64,000 bases of DNA from FEN-1279 sp964400285 (GCA_964400285.1 CAYNTK010000012.1:1-64000); one strand, 5' to 3'. Counted from the stretch's first letter, positions 1 through 8,177 are shown. Notes: a model not told the origin generated them from the letters alone. Translations and numbers: made by a program.

Positions 1-246
1 TAAGAGACTCTTTTTTTATAGGCTATTCTATTTACACACTTTTTTGAACGCTAATCTTAATAAAACGGATTATTAAAGAATACTTCAAACCAAATTTATT
101 TGTAACACTACACTAATTCAGATAAAACTATTAAAAAAAGACTCCTAAAAGATTGGAAAGACTGAGAGAAAGCATTCATCTGTGACGACTGGACGGAGAT
201 AATTTATAATAGTAAATAGCTTGTAAGTTTAATATATTTACTAACT

Positions 247-1065
247 ATGAAATTATTATATAAATTATTTCCGGAAGTATTTAAATGGAATAGAAAAGCA
301 TATTGTTTATATTATCACAAAAATGGCAAAAACATTTATAATGCTTTTTCAGTTAAAAGAAATAAAAAATTTATTGATGAATATTTGGAAGATGATAAAA
401 GTATATATAATAAAGTTTTACGTGTTAGTGAGAATGGTTACAAATGGTTGACTGATTTTATTTTTTTTCTAAAAGTAACGGACATTATTGATAAAAGTAA
501 TTTAAAAATGCAGATGCGACCAAACATAGTAAATGCATTTCTAAATTACCAAGTTGGCGATTATTTAACGGCTTTAAAGGACTTTAATAAACTGGTATAC
601 GATTATAATGATTTATATGAATATTTATTTTATTATATGAGAAGATGTGAACACGTATTATCTATTCCATTAATAGAAGGATTTAAGACTGGACCACTGA
701 TGCCTAAAGAAAACAAAACAAAATATAACAGAGGTGCTTTTCTTGAAGTTTTTCATTCTGAAATCCACTTCTCATTAGATTTAATAAAATGGAAATATAA
801 ACCGAAAAACTATCCAATATATAATTACCCGATTCGGTGTAAGTGGTGTGGAAGGTTCATATTTTATATTGACCCAAATCAAACTTTAAACAACTACTGT
901 ATTCAATGTAAAAGAATGTATCCTGCACCTTCATTTTTATGGGATAGTCCTGACGGAAGAGCTTATAGTTATTTCAAAGGTTCTTTTAAAGAAGATGATT
1001 TTTACGAAGAGTTTGAAGAAGATTATGAAGTACAACCGAAGAGAGAAAAGAAAGATATATTTTAA
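247..1065 (+). CDS. Hypothetical protein with C-terminal zinc ribbon
   Basis: I do not recognise this 272-residue protein. It is basic and rich in Lys, Tyr and Phe, with no signal peptide or obvious membrane segment. Near the C-terminus two CxxC knuckles are visible (CKWC around residue 198 and CIQC around 219), separated by about 20 residues, which is the arrangement of a zinc ribbon. The tail is strongly acidic (EEFEEDYEV) and then basic. The ATG is preceded by an AT-rich stretch without a clear Shine-Dalgarno sequence, common in this group. It stands alone, convergent with the NYN gene, in the accessory-looking first 4 kb. A nucleic-acid-binding role is only a guess from the ribbon and the neighbours. 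Confidence 0.6.
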   Translation: MKLLYKLFPEVFKWNRKAYCLYYHKNGKNIYNAFSVKRNKKFIDEYLEDDKSIYNKVLRVSENGYKWLTDFIFFLKVTDIIDKSNLKMQMRPNIVNAFLNYQVGDYLTALKDFNKLVYDYNDLYEYLFYYMRRCEHVLSIPLIEGFKTGPLMPKENKTKYNRGAFLEVFHSEIHFSLDLIKWKYKPKNYPIYNYPIRCKWCGRFIFYIDPNQTLNNYCIQCKRMYPAPSFLWDSPDGRAYSYFKGSFKEDDFYEEFEEDYEVQPKREKKDIF

Positions 1066-1103
1066 AATTAATATTTAATTGAAAAAAATCAAAATAATAT
1101 TAT

Positions 1104-1745
1104 TTATTTCCACGAATCCGGACAATTTATAATAGTTCCATCATTTAAGGTTATTGAACTTGGTAATCGTGACGATTCCAAATCTTTTTCAAATATTATT
1201 TGGCGGCCATCAGCATAATCAAATAACTTGTTACCTATTGAATCGGACATATATTCAAATAAAATTAATAAATCAATCTTTTTTCTCGGTTTTACTCTTT
1301 CGCGAAGAGCTTTTAAAACAGGGATATAATCTGTATCTGCGGATACTAAAACATATTTATCAAAATTTTTTTCTAAGGACATTAAAATTTCGACTGCTAC
1401 AGATACATCTGTTTGTTTTTCTTCCCTTGTTTCATTAAGTTTATTGCAATGAATACATTTCCAATCTTTTCTTTTAAAATTACCGTAATGAATATTAATT
1501 CCTTTGGATTCCAAAATCTTTATATAATTCATATGTCTCTGTTTTTTGGGCTTATATTTGCGAGGACTTATCTTAACTTCCGGATAATTAATAGCAGTGA
1601 AATAATGAATTTCATATTCACATTTTGGATATTTAAGTTTAAAAAGTTCTTCAAAATCCAACCATTTATATTTATGATATTCTATTTTCTTATCTAAAAT
1701 GTGATAAAAATTAAAACCATCAATAAAAAAAGCAATTTTACTCAT
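1104..1745 (-). CDS. NYN-domain (PIN-like) putative ribonuclease
   Basis: A 213-residue protein of the NYN/DUF88 (LabA-like) family, whose members have a PIN-like fold and are predicted metal-dependent RNases. The acidic residues of the fold are visible: D9 in FFIDGFNFYH, D113 in QTDVSVAVEIL, and D137/D139 in VSADTDYIPVL. A CIHC knuckle near residue 97 may form a small zinc finger, as in several members of the family. The gene lies alone between an unknown zinc-ribbon gene and a decayed ATPase. LabA-like proteins occur both in housekeeping settings and in defence or accessory islands; the surroundings here favour the second. The exact substrate cannot be told from sequence. Confidence 0.85.
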   Translation of the reverse strand: MSKIAFFIDGFNFYHILDKKIEYHKYKWLDFEELFKLKYPKCEYEIHYFTAINYPEVKISPRKYKPKKQRHMNYIKILESKGINIHYGNFKRKDWKCIHCNKLNETREEKQTDVSVAVEILMSLEKNFDKYVLVSADTDYIPVLKALRERVKPRKKIDLLILFEYMSDSIGNKLFDYADGRQIIFEKDLESSRLPSSITLNDGTIINCPDSWK

Positions 1746-1828
1746 AATTATATTAAATTAATTTTTTGATAATATCCTATTTTTAATTATTTTGTAATAT
1801 TATTCTTCCATTATCTTAATTATATAAT

Positions 1829-2160
1829 TTACAAAATCATAAAAAGTTTTCTATTATTCCATATATATGCTGTATGTTTAAACACAACATAATCATCATT
1901 TAACACAATTTCTTCTGAAACTTCGTTTTCGTTCTGAAATACTGTCTTGCGCTTTTTGTATTAATTCCCAAACCCATCTGCCATAATTATTCTTAACTTC
2001 CATTTCAATATTGTGAAAACGAGTGATTATTTTATCTGCAATTGAACAATTTCCATCTTCTTTTCGTCCTTTTTTTAAAGATTGAATTATTTCTGCTGTG
2101 TTTTGTTGTTTATTGTTTGTAATTTAATCAAGTATTGATTTCAACTAGATAATTATTCAT
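1829..2160 (-). pseudogene. Decayed Hsp90-like (GHKL) ATPase N-terminal fragment
   Basis: Translating the minus strand gives a segment reading TAEIIQSLKKGRKEDG, then ITRFHNIEMEVKNNYGRW followed by VWELIQKAQDS. This is the start of the large Hsp90/sacsin-like ATP-binding proteins, where RWVWELxQNAKDS is the N-box of the GHKL fold. A candidate ATG at 2160 opens MNNYLVEINT and then stops. The conserved part is in a shifted frame, and after DSISE it moves to another frame that continues as EVSEEIVLNDDYVVFKHT before a stop at 1829-1831. At least two frame disruptions are therefore present and nothing of the rest of the protein remains. Full-length relatives exceed 1000 residues and are often found in defence islands. 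The identification rests on recalled motifs only. Confidence 0.6.
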
Positions 2161-2299
2161 AATATAATAATTTGTTATTTTATGAAATATGAAATTAGTA
2201 AAGATATATAAGAGACCTAATATAAATCAAAAATGTAATTAATTCTCTTTAATAATTTTTTTAAAAAATATGTTTGCTCATAAATAATATAATATATAT

Positions 2300-3433
2300 C
2301 TATTCAAATATCTTCTCATATTTTTCATAAACGTATATTTTTCTTCTGCTTTCTCCTGTTAATTCTTTTAGTATTCCGAGTTTTTCCAGTTTTGATAATA
2401 ATGCAATAGAGTTTTTTCTTTTTATACCAGTAATTCTTTCAACAAGCGGAGCATTTATGTAAGGTGATTTAAATAAATAATTATATACTGTTATTATATT
2501 TCTACTTCTGATTCCTGAATTGTCTATCATTTCACTATCTTTTATTTTTAAATCATTTATCTTTTTTATTGTCTCAACAGCGTTATCCGATGTTAAACGG
2601 ACTCCTTCGAGGAAAAATTTTAACCATCCTTCTAAATCATCTTTTTCCCGGGCGTTATTTAGTTTATCATAATATTGCTGTCTATATTTTTTAAAGAATT
2701 CAGATAAATACAGCAAAGGTTTTCTCAATACCCCGCTGTGCATTAAATAAAATGTGATTAATAATCTTCCAATTCTACCGTTTCCATCTAAGAAAGGATG
2801 AATAGTTTCAAACTGATAGTGTATTAAGGCAGTCTTAATTAAAACAGGTATAGAAATATTTGAGTGCAAAAATTTTTCTAACTCGTATAATGCCTCCATC
2901 ATTTCAGGTACAGGTGGAGGTATGAATGTCGCACTTTCGATTGACACACCACCAATCCAATTTTGAGTTCTTCTAAATTCACCGGGTGCACGATACTCAC
3001 CTCTAACGCCTTTTAATAATTTTTTATGTAATTCTTTAAGTAATGGTAATGACAAAGGAAAATCTTCAAGTCGCTTTATTCCGTAATTCATCGCATTAAT
3101 ATAGTTCTTAATTTTATCTACATCTTTTTTGATTTCAATGTTTTCGATTTTGGATTCTGCTTTTAAATAATCCGAAAGAGTCGCTTGTGTTCCCTCTATT
3201 TGCGAAGATGATGCGGCTTCCTTTCCTACGTACATAAAAATAAAAAAATCTACATCTGGTAGATTTTCAGCAACACCATCGAGACGACCAAGTGATAAAT
3301 TCGCTTTTGATAATAGACTATTCAGATTATCATCAAATATTATTTCAAATGGTAGATTATTCGGTATAAATGCTTTATATTGAATATCCCCTGATAGTTG
3401 CTTAACGTAATTTCCTGTCCTATTTAAACTCAT
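2300..3433 (-). CDS. Fic-domain AMPylase with class II inhibitory motif and winged helix
   Basis: A 377-residue Fic/DOC protein predicted to transfer AMP from ATP to Ser, Thr or Tyr side chains of a target. The catalytic motif HPFLDGNGRIGR lies at residues 212-223. The autoinhibitory motif S76-x-x-x-E80-G81 lies N-terminal to the Fic domain, so this is a class II Fic protein that should be held inactive until Glu80 is displaced. The N-terminal Fic_N region carries the usual EAASSSQIEGTQ signature, and the last ~70 residues look like a winged helix-turn-helix. The gene is single, and three palindromes lie immediately upstream of its start (3457-3565), suggesting that the protein or a partner regulates its own promoter. 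Function of the family is established; the target is unknown. Confidence 0.92.
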   Translation of the reverse strand: MSLNRTGNYVKQLSGDIQYKAFIPNNLPFEIIFDDNLNSLLSKANLSLGRLDGVAENLPDVDFFIFMYVGKEAASSSQIEGTQATLSDYLKAESKIENIEIKKDVDKIKNYINAMNYGIKRLEDFPLSLPLLKELHKKLLKGVRGEYRAPGEFRRTQNWIGGVSIESATFIPPPVPEMMEALYELEKFLHSNISIPVLIKTALIHYQFETIHPFLDGNGRIGRLLITFYLMHSGVLRKPLLYLSEFFKKYRQQYYDKLNNAREKDDLEGWLKFFLEGVRLTSDNAVETIKKINDLKIKDSEMIDNSGIRSRNIITVYNYLFKSPYINAPLVERITGIKRKNSIALLSKLEKLGILKELTGESRRKIYVYEKYEKIFE

Positions 3434-3456
3434 ATAAGTAAAGTATTTTAACCTAA

Positions 3457-3483
3457 TTTACCTTTTAGAATATTAAAAGTAAA
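3457..3483. promoter_or_regulatory. Fic operator copy 1 (imperfect inverted repeat)
   Basis: A 27-bp inverted repeat with left arm TTTACCTTTTA and right arm TTAAAAGTAAA; the right arm lacks one G compared with copies 2 and 3. It begins 24 bp upstream of the Fic start codon. Its first base lies exactly 41 bp from that of copy 2. Confidence 0.65.
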
Positions 3484-3497
3484 GAGAATAATTTTTG

Positions 3498-3524
3498 TTT
3501 ACCTTTGAGTGGATGAAAGGTAAA
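3498..3524. promoter_or_regulatory. Fic operator copy 2 (TTTACCTTT-N9-AAAGGTAAA)
   Basis: A perfect 9-bp inverted repeat around a 9-bp centre (GAGTGGATG). The centre differs from that of copy 3 while the arms are identical, which is how a dimeric protein-binding site looks. Confidence 0.75.
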
Positions 3525-3538
3525 ACAAATTAATTTAT

Positions 3539-3565
3539 TTTACCTTTCAGGTGTTAAAAGGTAAA
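3539..3565. promoter_or_regulatory. Fic operator copy 3 (TTTACCTTT-N9-AAAGGTAAA)
   Basis: A perfect 9-bp inverted repeat around a 9-bp centre (CAGGTGTTA), starting exactly 41 bp after copy 2. Three copies with identical period place the sites on nearly the same face of the helix (about four turns apart). Confidence 0.75.
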
Positions 3566-3653
3566 ATAGATTGTTTAGTGGGCATGTGGTAACACCTGAC
3601 CGACACTGCAATAAAAGATACGATAAAGATAAACTATCGGGTTTAATTTGACG

Positions 3654-3686
3654 AGCAAAGAAGGATCGAACTCCTAACCCCTCCGA
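3654..3686 (-). pseudogene. 3' tRNA fragment (T-arm remnant)
   Basis: On the minus strand the segment contains a complete T-arm (GGAGTTCGATCC) preceded by GGGGTTA and followed by an acceptor-like tail. The core AGGATCGAACTCCT at 3662-3675 also occurs in the nearby tRNA-Ala gene (from 3871). No D-arm or 5' acceptor strand can be found on its 5' side, so this is a fragment rather than a gene. Such partial copies are commonly left by elements that integrate into tRNA 3' ends; that reading is inference. Confidence 0.55.
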
Positions 3687-3832
3687 TATAAGAAGTAATA
3701 TATCCTTTTATGCTATTGAATTTCAAATTTTCTTAGAAACGTGATCCCCGCTTAAAACATGTGGAGATAACATACAAGTTAAGTTACAAAATCTTACGAA
3801 ATTATTCTACTAATATTTTAATTTCAAAAATG

Positions 3833-3854
3833 AAAAACCCGCAATTTGCGGGTT
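3833..3854 (-). terminator. Rho-independent terminator after tRNA-Ala
   Basis: The arms AACCCGC and GCGGGTT pair around a 5-nt loop. On the minus strand the stem is followed by a T-run, directly downstream of the tRNA-Ala 3' end. Confidence 0.8.
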
Positions 3855-3859
3855 CTTTG

Positions 3860-3933
3860 TGGAGCTAAGGAGGATCGAACTCCTGACCCCTTGAATGCCA
3901 TTCAAGTGCTCTACCAAGCTGAGCTATAGCCCC
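3860..3933 (-). tRNA. tRNA-Ala (anticodon GGC)
   Basis: A complete cloverleaf on the minus strand: acceptor GGGGCTA/TAGCTCC, D-arm GCTCAGCTTGGTAGAGC, anticodon stem CTTGA/TCAAG with loop ATGGCAT, and T-arm with GTTCGATCC. The anticodon is GGC, reading GCC and GCU codons. Acceptor pair 3-70 is G:U, the alanine identity element. The discriminator is A; CCA is not encoded. It is followed by its own terminator. Confidence 0.96.
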
Positions 3934-3994
3934 ATTTATTATACAAAATAATCAAAGAACTTTGTAATTTCAATTTAATTAATTTAACTCTTAC

Positions 3995-4020
3995 CGTTAC
4001 GAAGCAGGGACTTCGTAACG
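3995..4020. repeat. REP-like palindrome CGTTACGAAG-N6-CTTCGTAACG
   Basis: A perfect 10-bp inverted repeat with a 6-nt loop (CAGGGA), 10 bp beyond the stop codon of the M15 peptidase gene. There is no T-run on either side, so it is not a typical terminator. Its ends (CGTT...AACG) match the ends of the hairpin at 28772-28796, suggesting a family of short dispersed palindromes. Confidence 0.55.
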
Positions 4021-4029
4021 TATAATCTA

Positions 4030-4860
4030 TTAAGGATTTATTAATAGTTCCGGTCTGTATTCAAAGTGCATAGTGTCGTAGTGATACCATTTCCCGCCCC
4101 AAATGAAACCGTGTTTTTCGAATATTTCAACTATTTCAATTGGAATTTTATTTTTATATTTCATACTTCCGTCCCATTTCCAATAATCTGAATATTGAGT
4201 ATTTATATCAATTGCAATACCATATGCATGAGCACTAAGTCTCGTTGTACCTGCAATAACACGGTAGTTAAATGTCCCCGCGGTTTTATTTATATATTTT
4301 TGTAATTCGGTTGAGACTTTTTCCAATTCATCCGATACATCTTTAAATCTTTTGTCCACATCATTCACTTTACTTACTTTGATACTGGCATTTGCTATTC
4401 CGGGTATCCATATAATAGTAACAAGATTTTTTTTAACTTCCGATTCAGACTTGCCATACATTTTTTCAAAAAAAGGTTCATACCTAATTCTCCCGGGTTC
4501 GAAATTTTCTGCAGGTGGTTTATCCCAATCTTTTCCTGCTATGTATTCCTGCGACATCATATCTTCTATGTCAGGATTATCAAGCTTTTCATCGTGCGTC
4601 TTCTGCTTTCCGTCGTCATATATCATTACAGTTCCATCTTTCCAGTATAAATGATTACTATCCGCCCTTTCAAGAAAATCCGGATATGCTTTTAAAAGTT
4701 TTTGAAGTCCTATAGGAATATTTTTATCAACTTTTTGTAATGAATCCTTCGAATTCTTTTTAACAACATCCGAAAAAACTTTTGTGCGTTCATCTTTTCC
4801 ACAAGATAAAAGAATTAAAACACAAACTAATAATATTATCCGTATATTTTTCATAAACAA
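4030..4860 (-). CDS. Peptidase M15 (VanY-like D,D-carboxypeptidase) lipoprotein
   Basis: A 276-residue lipoprotein with signal sequence and lipobox LLSC (Cys20), so it is probably anchored in the envelope and acts on peptidoglycan. The C-terminal part carries the M15 zinc site: SAHAYGIAIDI gives H211 and D218, and WYHYDTMHFEYRPE gives D262 and H265, after the family-typical GFIWGG. The fold is that of VanY/Ply-type LD/DD-peptidases that cleave D-Ala or the L-Ala-D-Glu bond; specificity cannot be read from sequence. A second in-frame ATG two codons downstream (MKN) would serve equally well. The gene is first in the minus-strand block after the tRNA-Ala gene and appears monocistronic. Confidence 0.85.
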   Translation of the reverse strand: MFMKNIRIILLVCVLILLSCGKDERTKVFSDVVKKNSKDSLQKVDKNIPIGLQKLLKAYPDFLERADSNHLYWKDGTVMIYDDGKQKTHDEKLDNPDIEDMMSQEYIAGKDWDKPPAENFEPGRIRYEPFFEKMYGKSESEVKKNLVTIIWIPGIANASIKVSKVNDVDKRFKDVSDELEKVSTELQKYINKTAGTFNYRVIAGTTRLSAHAYGIAIDINTQYSDYWKWDGSMKYKNKIPIEIVEIFEKHGFIWGGKWYHYDTMHFEYRPELLINP

Positions 4861-4966
4861 AAAGTTATTAAATTATTTATTTTCAGTTAAAAGTTATTAA
4901 AAATTTACCAACTATAACGCTCGACTTTTCAAATCACAAAAAACAAAAATTATATTTTCAAAAAAT

Positions 4967-5551
4967 TTATTTATATATTTCTCTTTCTGTAATTTCACAT
5001 AAAATATGTCCTATGGTAATATGGGATTCCTGTATTCTCTGGATATTTTCAGAAGGAACACAAATACAATAATCACACTCACTTTTCAGTTTTCCACCTG
5101 TTTTTCCCAATAGTCCTATCGTTACAATTCCTTTTTCTTTAGCTTTTTTTACCGCACGAATAATATTCTCGGAATTACCGCTCGTAGAAATTCCTATTAA
5201 TATATCTCCTCTATTCCCTATTCCTTCAACGCTTCTCGCAAAAATGTTTTCAAAACCTATATCATTTCCACCAGCAGTTAGATTGGAACTGTCGGTAGTT
5301 AAGGCAATTGCACCAATCGCTGGTCTATTAACATCGTGAGAAAGACGAACCATAAATTCAGTTGCTATGTGTTGACAATCTGCCGCACTTCCACCATTTC
5401 CACAGAATAGCAGCTTATTCCCTTTTTTAATACATTCTATTATGATATCTGAAACTTTTGTAATATCATCAAAGCAATTTTCTAAAACTTTCAATTTTAT
5501 CTCAGAACTCTCCTTTAATGATTCTCTTATAAACACATTTCTATCAAACAT
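4967..5551 (-). CDS. gmhA: Sedoheptulose 7-phosphate isomerase
   Basis: A 194-residue SIS-domain protein that converts sedoheptulose 7-phosphate to D-glycero-D-manno-heptose 7-phosphate, the first step of ADP-heptose synthesis for the LPS inner core. Family signatures are visible: LLFCGNGGSAADCQHIATEF near residue 50, ALTTDSSNLTAGGNDIGFE, and ISTSGNSENI for sugar-phosphate binding. Length matches GmhA. A GGAG ribosome-binding site precedes the ATG, and the start overlaps the end of waaA by 8 bp, so the two are probably translated together. The later enzymes (kinase and adenylyltransferase) are encoded at 18.7-20.2 kb; no GmhB phosphatase was seen in the window. Confidence 0.93.
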   Translation of the reverse strand: MFDRNVFIRESLKESSEIKLKVLENCFDDITKVSDIIIECIKKGNKLLFCGNGGSAADCQHIATEFMVRLSHDVNRPAIGAIALTTDSSNLTAGGNDIGFENIFARSVEGIGNRGDILIGISTSGNSENIIRAVKKAKEKGIVTIGLLGKTGGKLKSECDYCICVPSENIQRIQESHITIGHILCEITEREIYK

Positions 5552-6857
5552 TTGTTTCTCCTTTTTTTGAATTCATATATGATGATAAATTGCTCACTAT
5601 CTTGTTTGCTATTCCAGCTTTATCGCTAAATACATAGCGACACTTTTTACCAATTTCATCTCGTAAAATTTTATTTGCAAGTATAACTCTAAAATCCCTA
5701 TAAAATTTATTTTTTGAATCTACTAATATTCCACCTCCTAATTTCAACATTATTTCATCTTCGTCTGAATTTTTAACATTATTAGCGAAAAAAACTGGTG
5801 AATTAAATATTGCTGGTTCCAAGATATTATGCAAGCCTGATTTAAATCCCCCACCAACATAGCTAACATAAGAAACCGAATATAAATTTAATAATTTCCC
5901 TATGCAATCAACTATTATAATATTTTCATTAGAATATCCTTTCAACATAGAATATCTAATTGATTTTAAATTCTCGAAATTCTGAAAAATGTTTTTTTCT
6001 ATTAAAACGAGTTTTGTTTCTTTTGGTTCGTGAGGAACTAAAATTGTTAGAAGATTTGGTTCATATTTCTGTATTTTATTTATTACTGGGAGTAATATCT
6101 CTTCATCTTCTTTCCATGAGCTACCAATAACAAAAACTTTTTTATTTCTTAAAATTTCAGCAGGTAACACATCTTCATTTTTTATAGTTTTAGAAGATTC
6201 CAAAACTCTTTCAAATTTAGAATCACCAACTTTTATTATTTTTGAATTATTCTTTAAAACTTTTTTAAAATTAAACTCATCTTCATCGTCTATTGCAAAT
6301 AATACATCGATCATTTTAAACATACATTTTTTAAATGAACTCACAATAGGTATTTTCCATGTTTTATCTTTTACATCGAATCTCGCATTAGCAATTGCTG
6401 TTGTTATATTCATTTTCTTAGCTCTGTATAAAAAATTAAACCATAAATCATATCTCATCATAATAATAATTTCTGGCTTAATGTATTGAAGAAATTTTTT
6501 TATGTTTTTATAAGTATCAAATGGAAGATATGTTTTAATTACTCTATCATCAGATATTTTTGAATTTTTAAAACCTGAAGGTGAAAAAAAAGTAAGTATT
6601 ATATTATAATTTTTATTTAATAATTCCTTGTAGATTGGGACAGCCTGTTGAAATTCGCCTAATGATGAACAATGGATAATAATATTTTTATTTCCATTTG
6701 TAAATAAATAATTATTAATTTCGAGGTCTTTCGAAATATTCTTTCTACCTGCAAAGCCATCGCGAATTTTAGGATTAAAAAGAGAAAAAAACTTGAATAT
6801 AATCCATATTAGTGGAACTGAAAAAACATTATAAACATATAGCCAAAATTTACACAT
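5544..6857 (-). CDS. waaA: 3-deoxy-D-manno-octulosonic acid (Kdo) transferase
   Basis: A 437-residue GT30 glycosyltransferase adding Kdo from CMP-Kdo to lipid A precursor at the inner face of the cytoplasmic membrane. An N-terminal hydrophobic anchor (LYVYNVFSVPLIWIIFKFFSLF) is followed by the GT30 pattern: GRKN, HCSSLGEFQQAVP, a PEIIIMMRYDLWFN segment where most homologues have an E-x-E-x-W motif, VIGSSWKEDEE, VPHEP, and the acceptor-side YVGGGFKSGLHNILEPAIF. Length is normal. It overlaps gmhA at its 3' end, coupling Kdo attachment with heptose synthesis. The start ATG follows frr by 16 bp with no clear Shine-Dalgarno. Confidence 0.92.
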   Translation of the reverse strand: MCKFWLYVYNVFSVPLIWIIFKFFSLFNPKIRDGFAGRKNISKDLEINNYLFTNGNKNIIIHCSSLGEFQQAVPIYKELLNKNYNIILTFFSPSGFKNSKISDDRVIKTYLPFDTYKNIKKFLQYIKPEIIIMMRYDLWFNFLYRAKKMNITTAIANARFDVKDKTWKIPIVSSFKKCMFKMIDVLFAIDDEDEFNFKKVLKNNSKIIKVGDSKFERVLESSKTIKNEDVLPAEILRNKKVFVIGSSWKEDEEILLPVINKIQKYEPNLLTILVPHEPKETKLVLIEKNIFQNFENLKSIRYSMLKGYSNENIIIVDCIGKLLNLYSVSYVSYVGGGFKSGLHNILEPAIFNSPVFFANNVKNSDEDEIMLKLGGGILVDSKNKFYRDFRVILANKILRDEIGKKCRYVFSDKAGIANKIVSNLSSYMNSKKGETNV

Positions 6858-6873
6858 AATACCATAAGAAACA

Positions 6874-7431
6874 TTACACTTCCATAATTTCTTTTTCTTT
6901 CTTTGCTAACAATTCATCTAATTCTTTTATAAACTTATCGGTAAGTTTTTGGATTTCAACTTCAGCATGTTTTCTATCGTCTTCTGAAATGTGTTCTGCT
7001 TTTTCTGTTTTCTTTAGTTTATCAATTTCATCTCTTCTAACATTTCTTATAGCTACTCTACCTTCTTCAGCCATTTTTCTAACAAGTTTAACAAGCTCTT
7101 TTCTTCTTTCTTCATTTAATGGTGGGATTGGAATTCTGATAAGTGTTCCATCGTTTGCTGGATTTAAGCCAAGATTTGAATTTAAAATAGATTTTTCTAT
7201 TGCAGATATAATAGACTTATCCCATGGCTGTATAGTGATAGTATGAAAATCAGGAGTGCTGATATTACCAACTTGATTTAATGGAGTTGGTGTTCCATAA
7301 TAATCAACTTTAATTCCATCGAGTAAACCTACCGATGCTTTACCTGTTCTAACCTTTATAAATTCACTAATTAGATGCTCTACTGCTTTTTTCATTCTAT
7401 CACCAGATTCTTTTATAATATCTTTTATCAT
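6874..7431 (-). CDS. frr: Ribosome recycling factor
   Basis: A 185-residue protein matching RRF throughout: N-terminal KKAVEHLISEFIKVRTGKAS, then the VDYYGTPTPLNQVGNISTPD hinge region, PPLNEERRKELVKLVRKMAEEGRVAIRNVRRD and a long C-terminal helix. RRF works with EF-G to split post-termination ribosomes. Full length (usual 185). It follows pyrH by 35 bp in the common order rpsB-tsf-pyrH-frr, conserved across bacteria and preserved here. Confidence 0.97.
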   Translation of the reverse strand: MIKDIIKESGDRMKKAVEHLISEFIKVRTGKASVGLLDGIKVDYYGTPTPLNQVGNISTPDFHTITIQPWDKSIISAIEKSILNSNLGLNPANDGTLIRIPIPPLNEERRKELVKLVRKMAEEGRVAIRNVRRDEIDKLKKTEKAEHISEDDRKHAEVEIQKLTDKFIKELDELLAKKEKEIMEV

Positions 7432-7466
7432 AATTAAAAAATTTTTTTATTCTTGTTTAATTAATT

Positions 7467-8177
7467 TTATGTTACTAATGTTCCTAAATCTCTTCCTGTA
7501 ATAATTTTTTTTAGGTTATCTTTAACATTCATATTAAAAACCATAATTGGTAAATTATTTTCTTTACATAAAGTAATGGCTGTCAAATCCATTACTCTTA
7601 AATTTCTCTTCAAAACATCTTCATATTTTAATTTTTTAAACATTTTTGCTTTTTTATTTTTTTCTGGATCGGAATCATAAACACCATCTACGCGAGTTCC
7701 CTTCAAAATTACATCGGCTTTTATTTCAATAGCCCTCAAAACTGCAGCGGTATCAGTAGTGAAATATGGTGAACCAGTCCCAGCGGCAAAAATAACAATT
7801 CGTTTTTTTTCGAGATGTCTGTTCGCTCTTCTGATAATTAAAGGTTCAGCTACTTCATCCATTTTAATTGCTGATTGAACTCTCGTGTAAATTCCATTTT
7901 TTTCAAGTGAGTTTTGTAATGCGAGAGAATTAATAACGGTAGCAAGCATTCCCATTTGGTCTCCTGTAACCCTATTAACTCCTTGTTGAGATGCAGATAA
8001 ACCTCTATAAATATTTCCTCCACCAATAACTATTCCAATTTCAACCCCAAGTTTATAAACTTTAATAATCTCATTTGTTATATGGTCAACTACCTCGGAA
8101 TCTATACCAAAACTTTTATTACCCATTAAAGATTCTCCACTTAGTTTAAGTAGAATCCTTCTAAACTTATTTGCCAT
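7467..8177 (-). CDS. pyrH: UMP kinase
   Basis: A 236-residue amino-acid-kinase-fold enzyme phosphorylating UMP to UDP with ATP. Visible signatures: RILLKLSGESLMG at the N-terminus, IGIVIGGGNIYRG, GDQMGMLATVINSLAL, FAAGTGSPYFTTDTAA and KGTRVDGVYDSDPEKNK. All are standard for hexameric bacterial PyrH. It sits between tsf and frr, 129 bp after tsf, within the conserved translation cluster. Confidence 0.97.
   Translation of the reverse strand: MANKFRRILLKLSGESLMGNKSFGIDSEVVDHITNEIIKVYKLGVEIGIVIGGGNIYRGLSASQQGVNRVTGDQMGMLATVINSLALQNSLEKNGIYTRVQSAIKMDEVAEPLIIRRANRHLEKKRIVIFAAGTGSPYFTTDTAAVLRAIEIKADVILKGTRVDGVYDSDPEKNKKAKMFKKLKYEDVLKRNLRVMDLTAITLCKENNLPIMVFNMNVKDNLKKIITGRDLGTLVT

Noticed and set aside
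3457..3565. Regularly spaced 27-bp repeats resembling a short CRISPR array
   Set aside because: The units are palindromes with variable centres, the intervals are only 14 bp, and no cas genes are near; operators fit better.
3653..3745. A second complete tRNA gene
   Set aside because: Only a T-arm and acceptor-like tail are present; no D-arm or 5' acceptor strand can be paired, so only a fragment is called.
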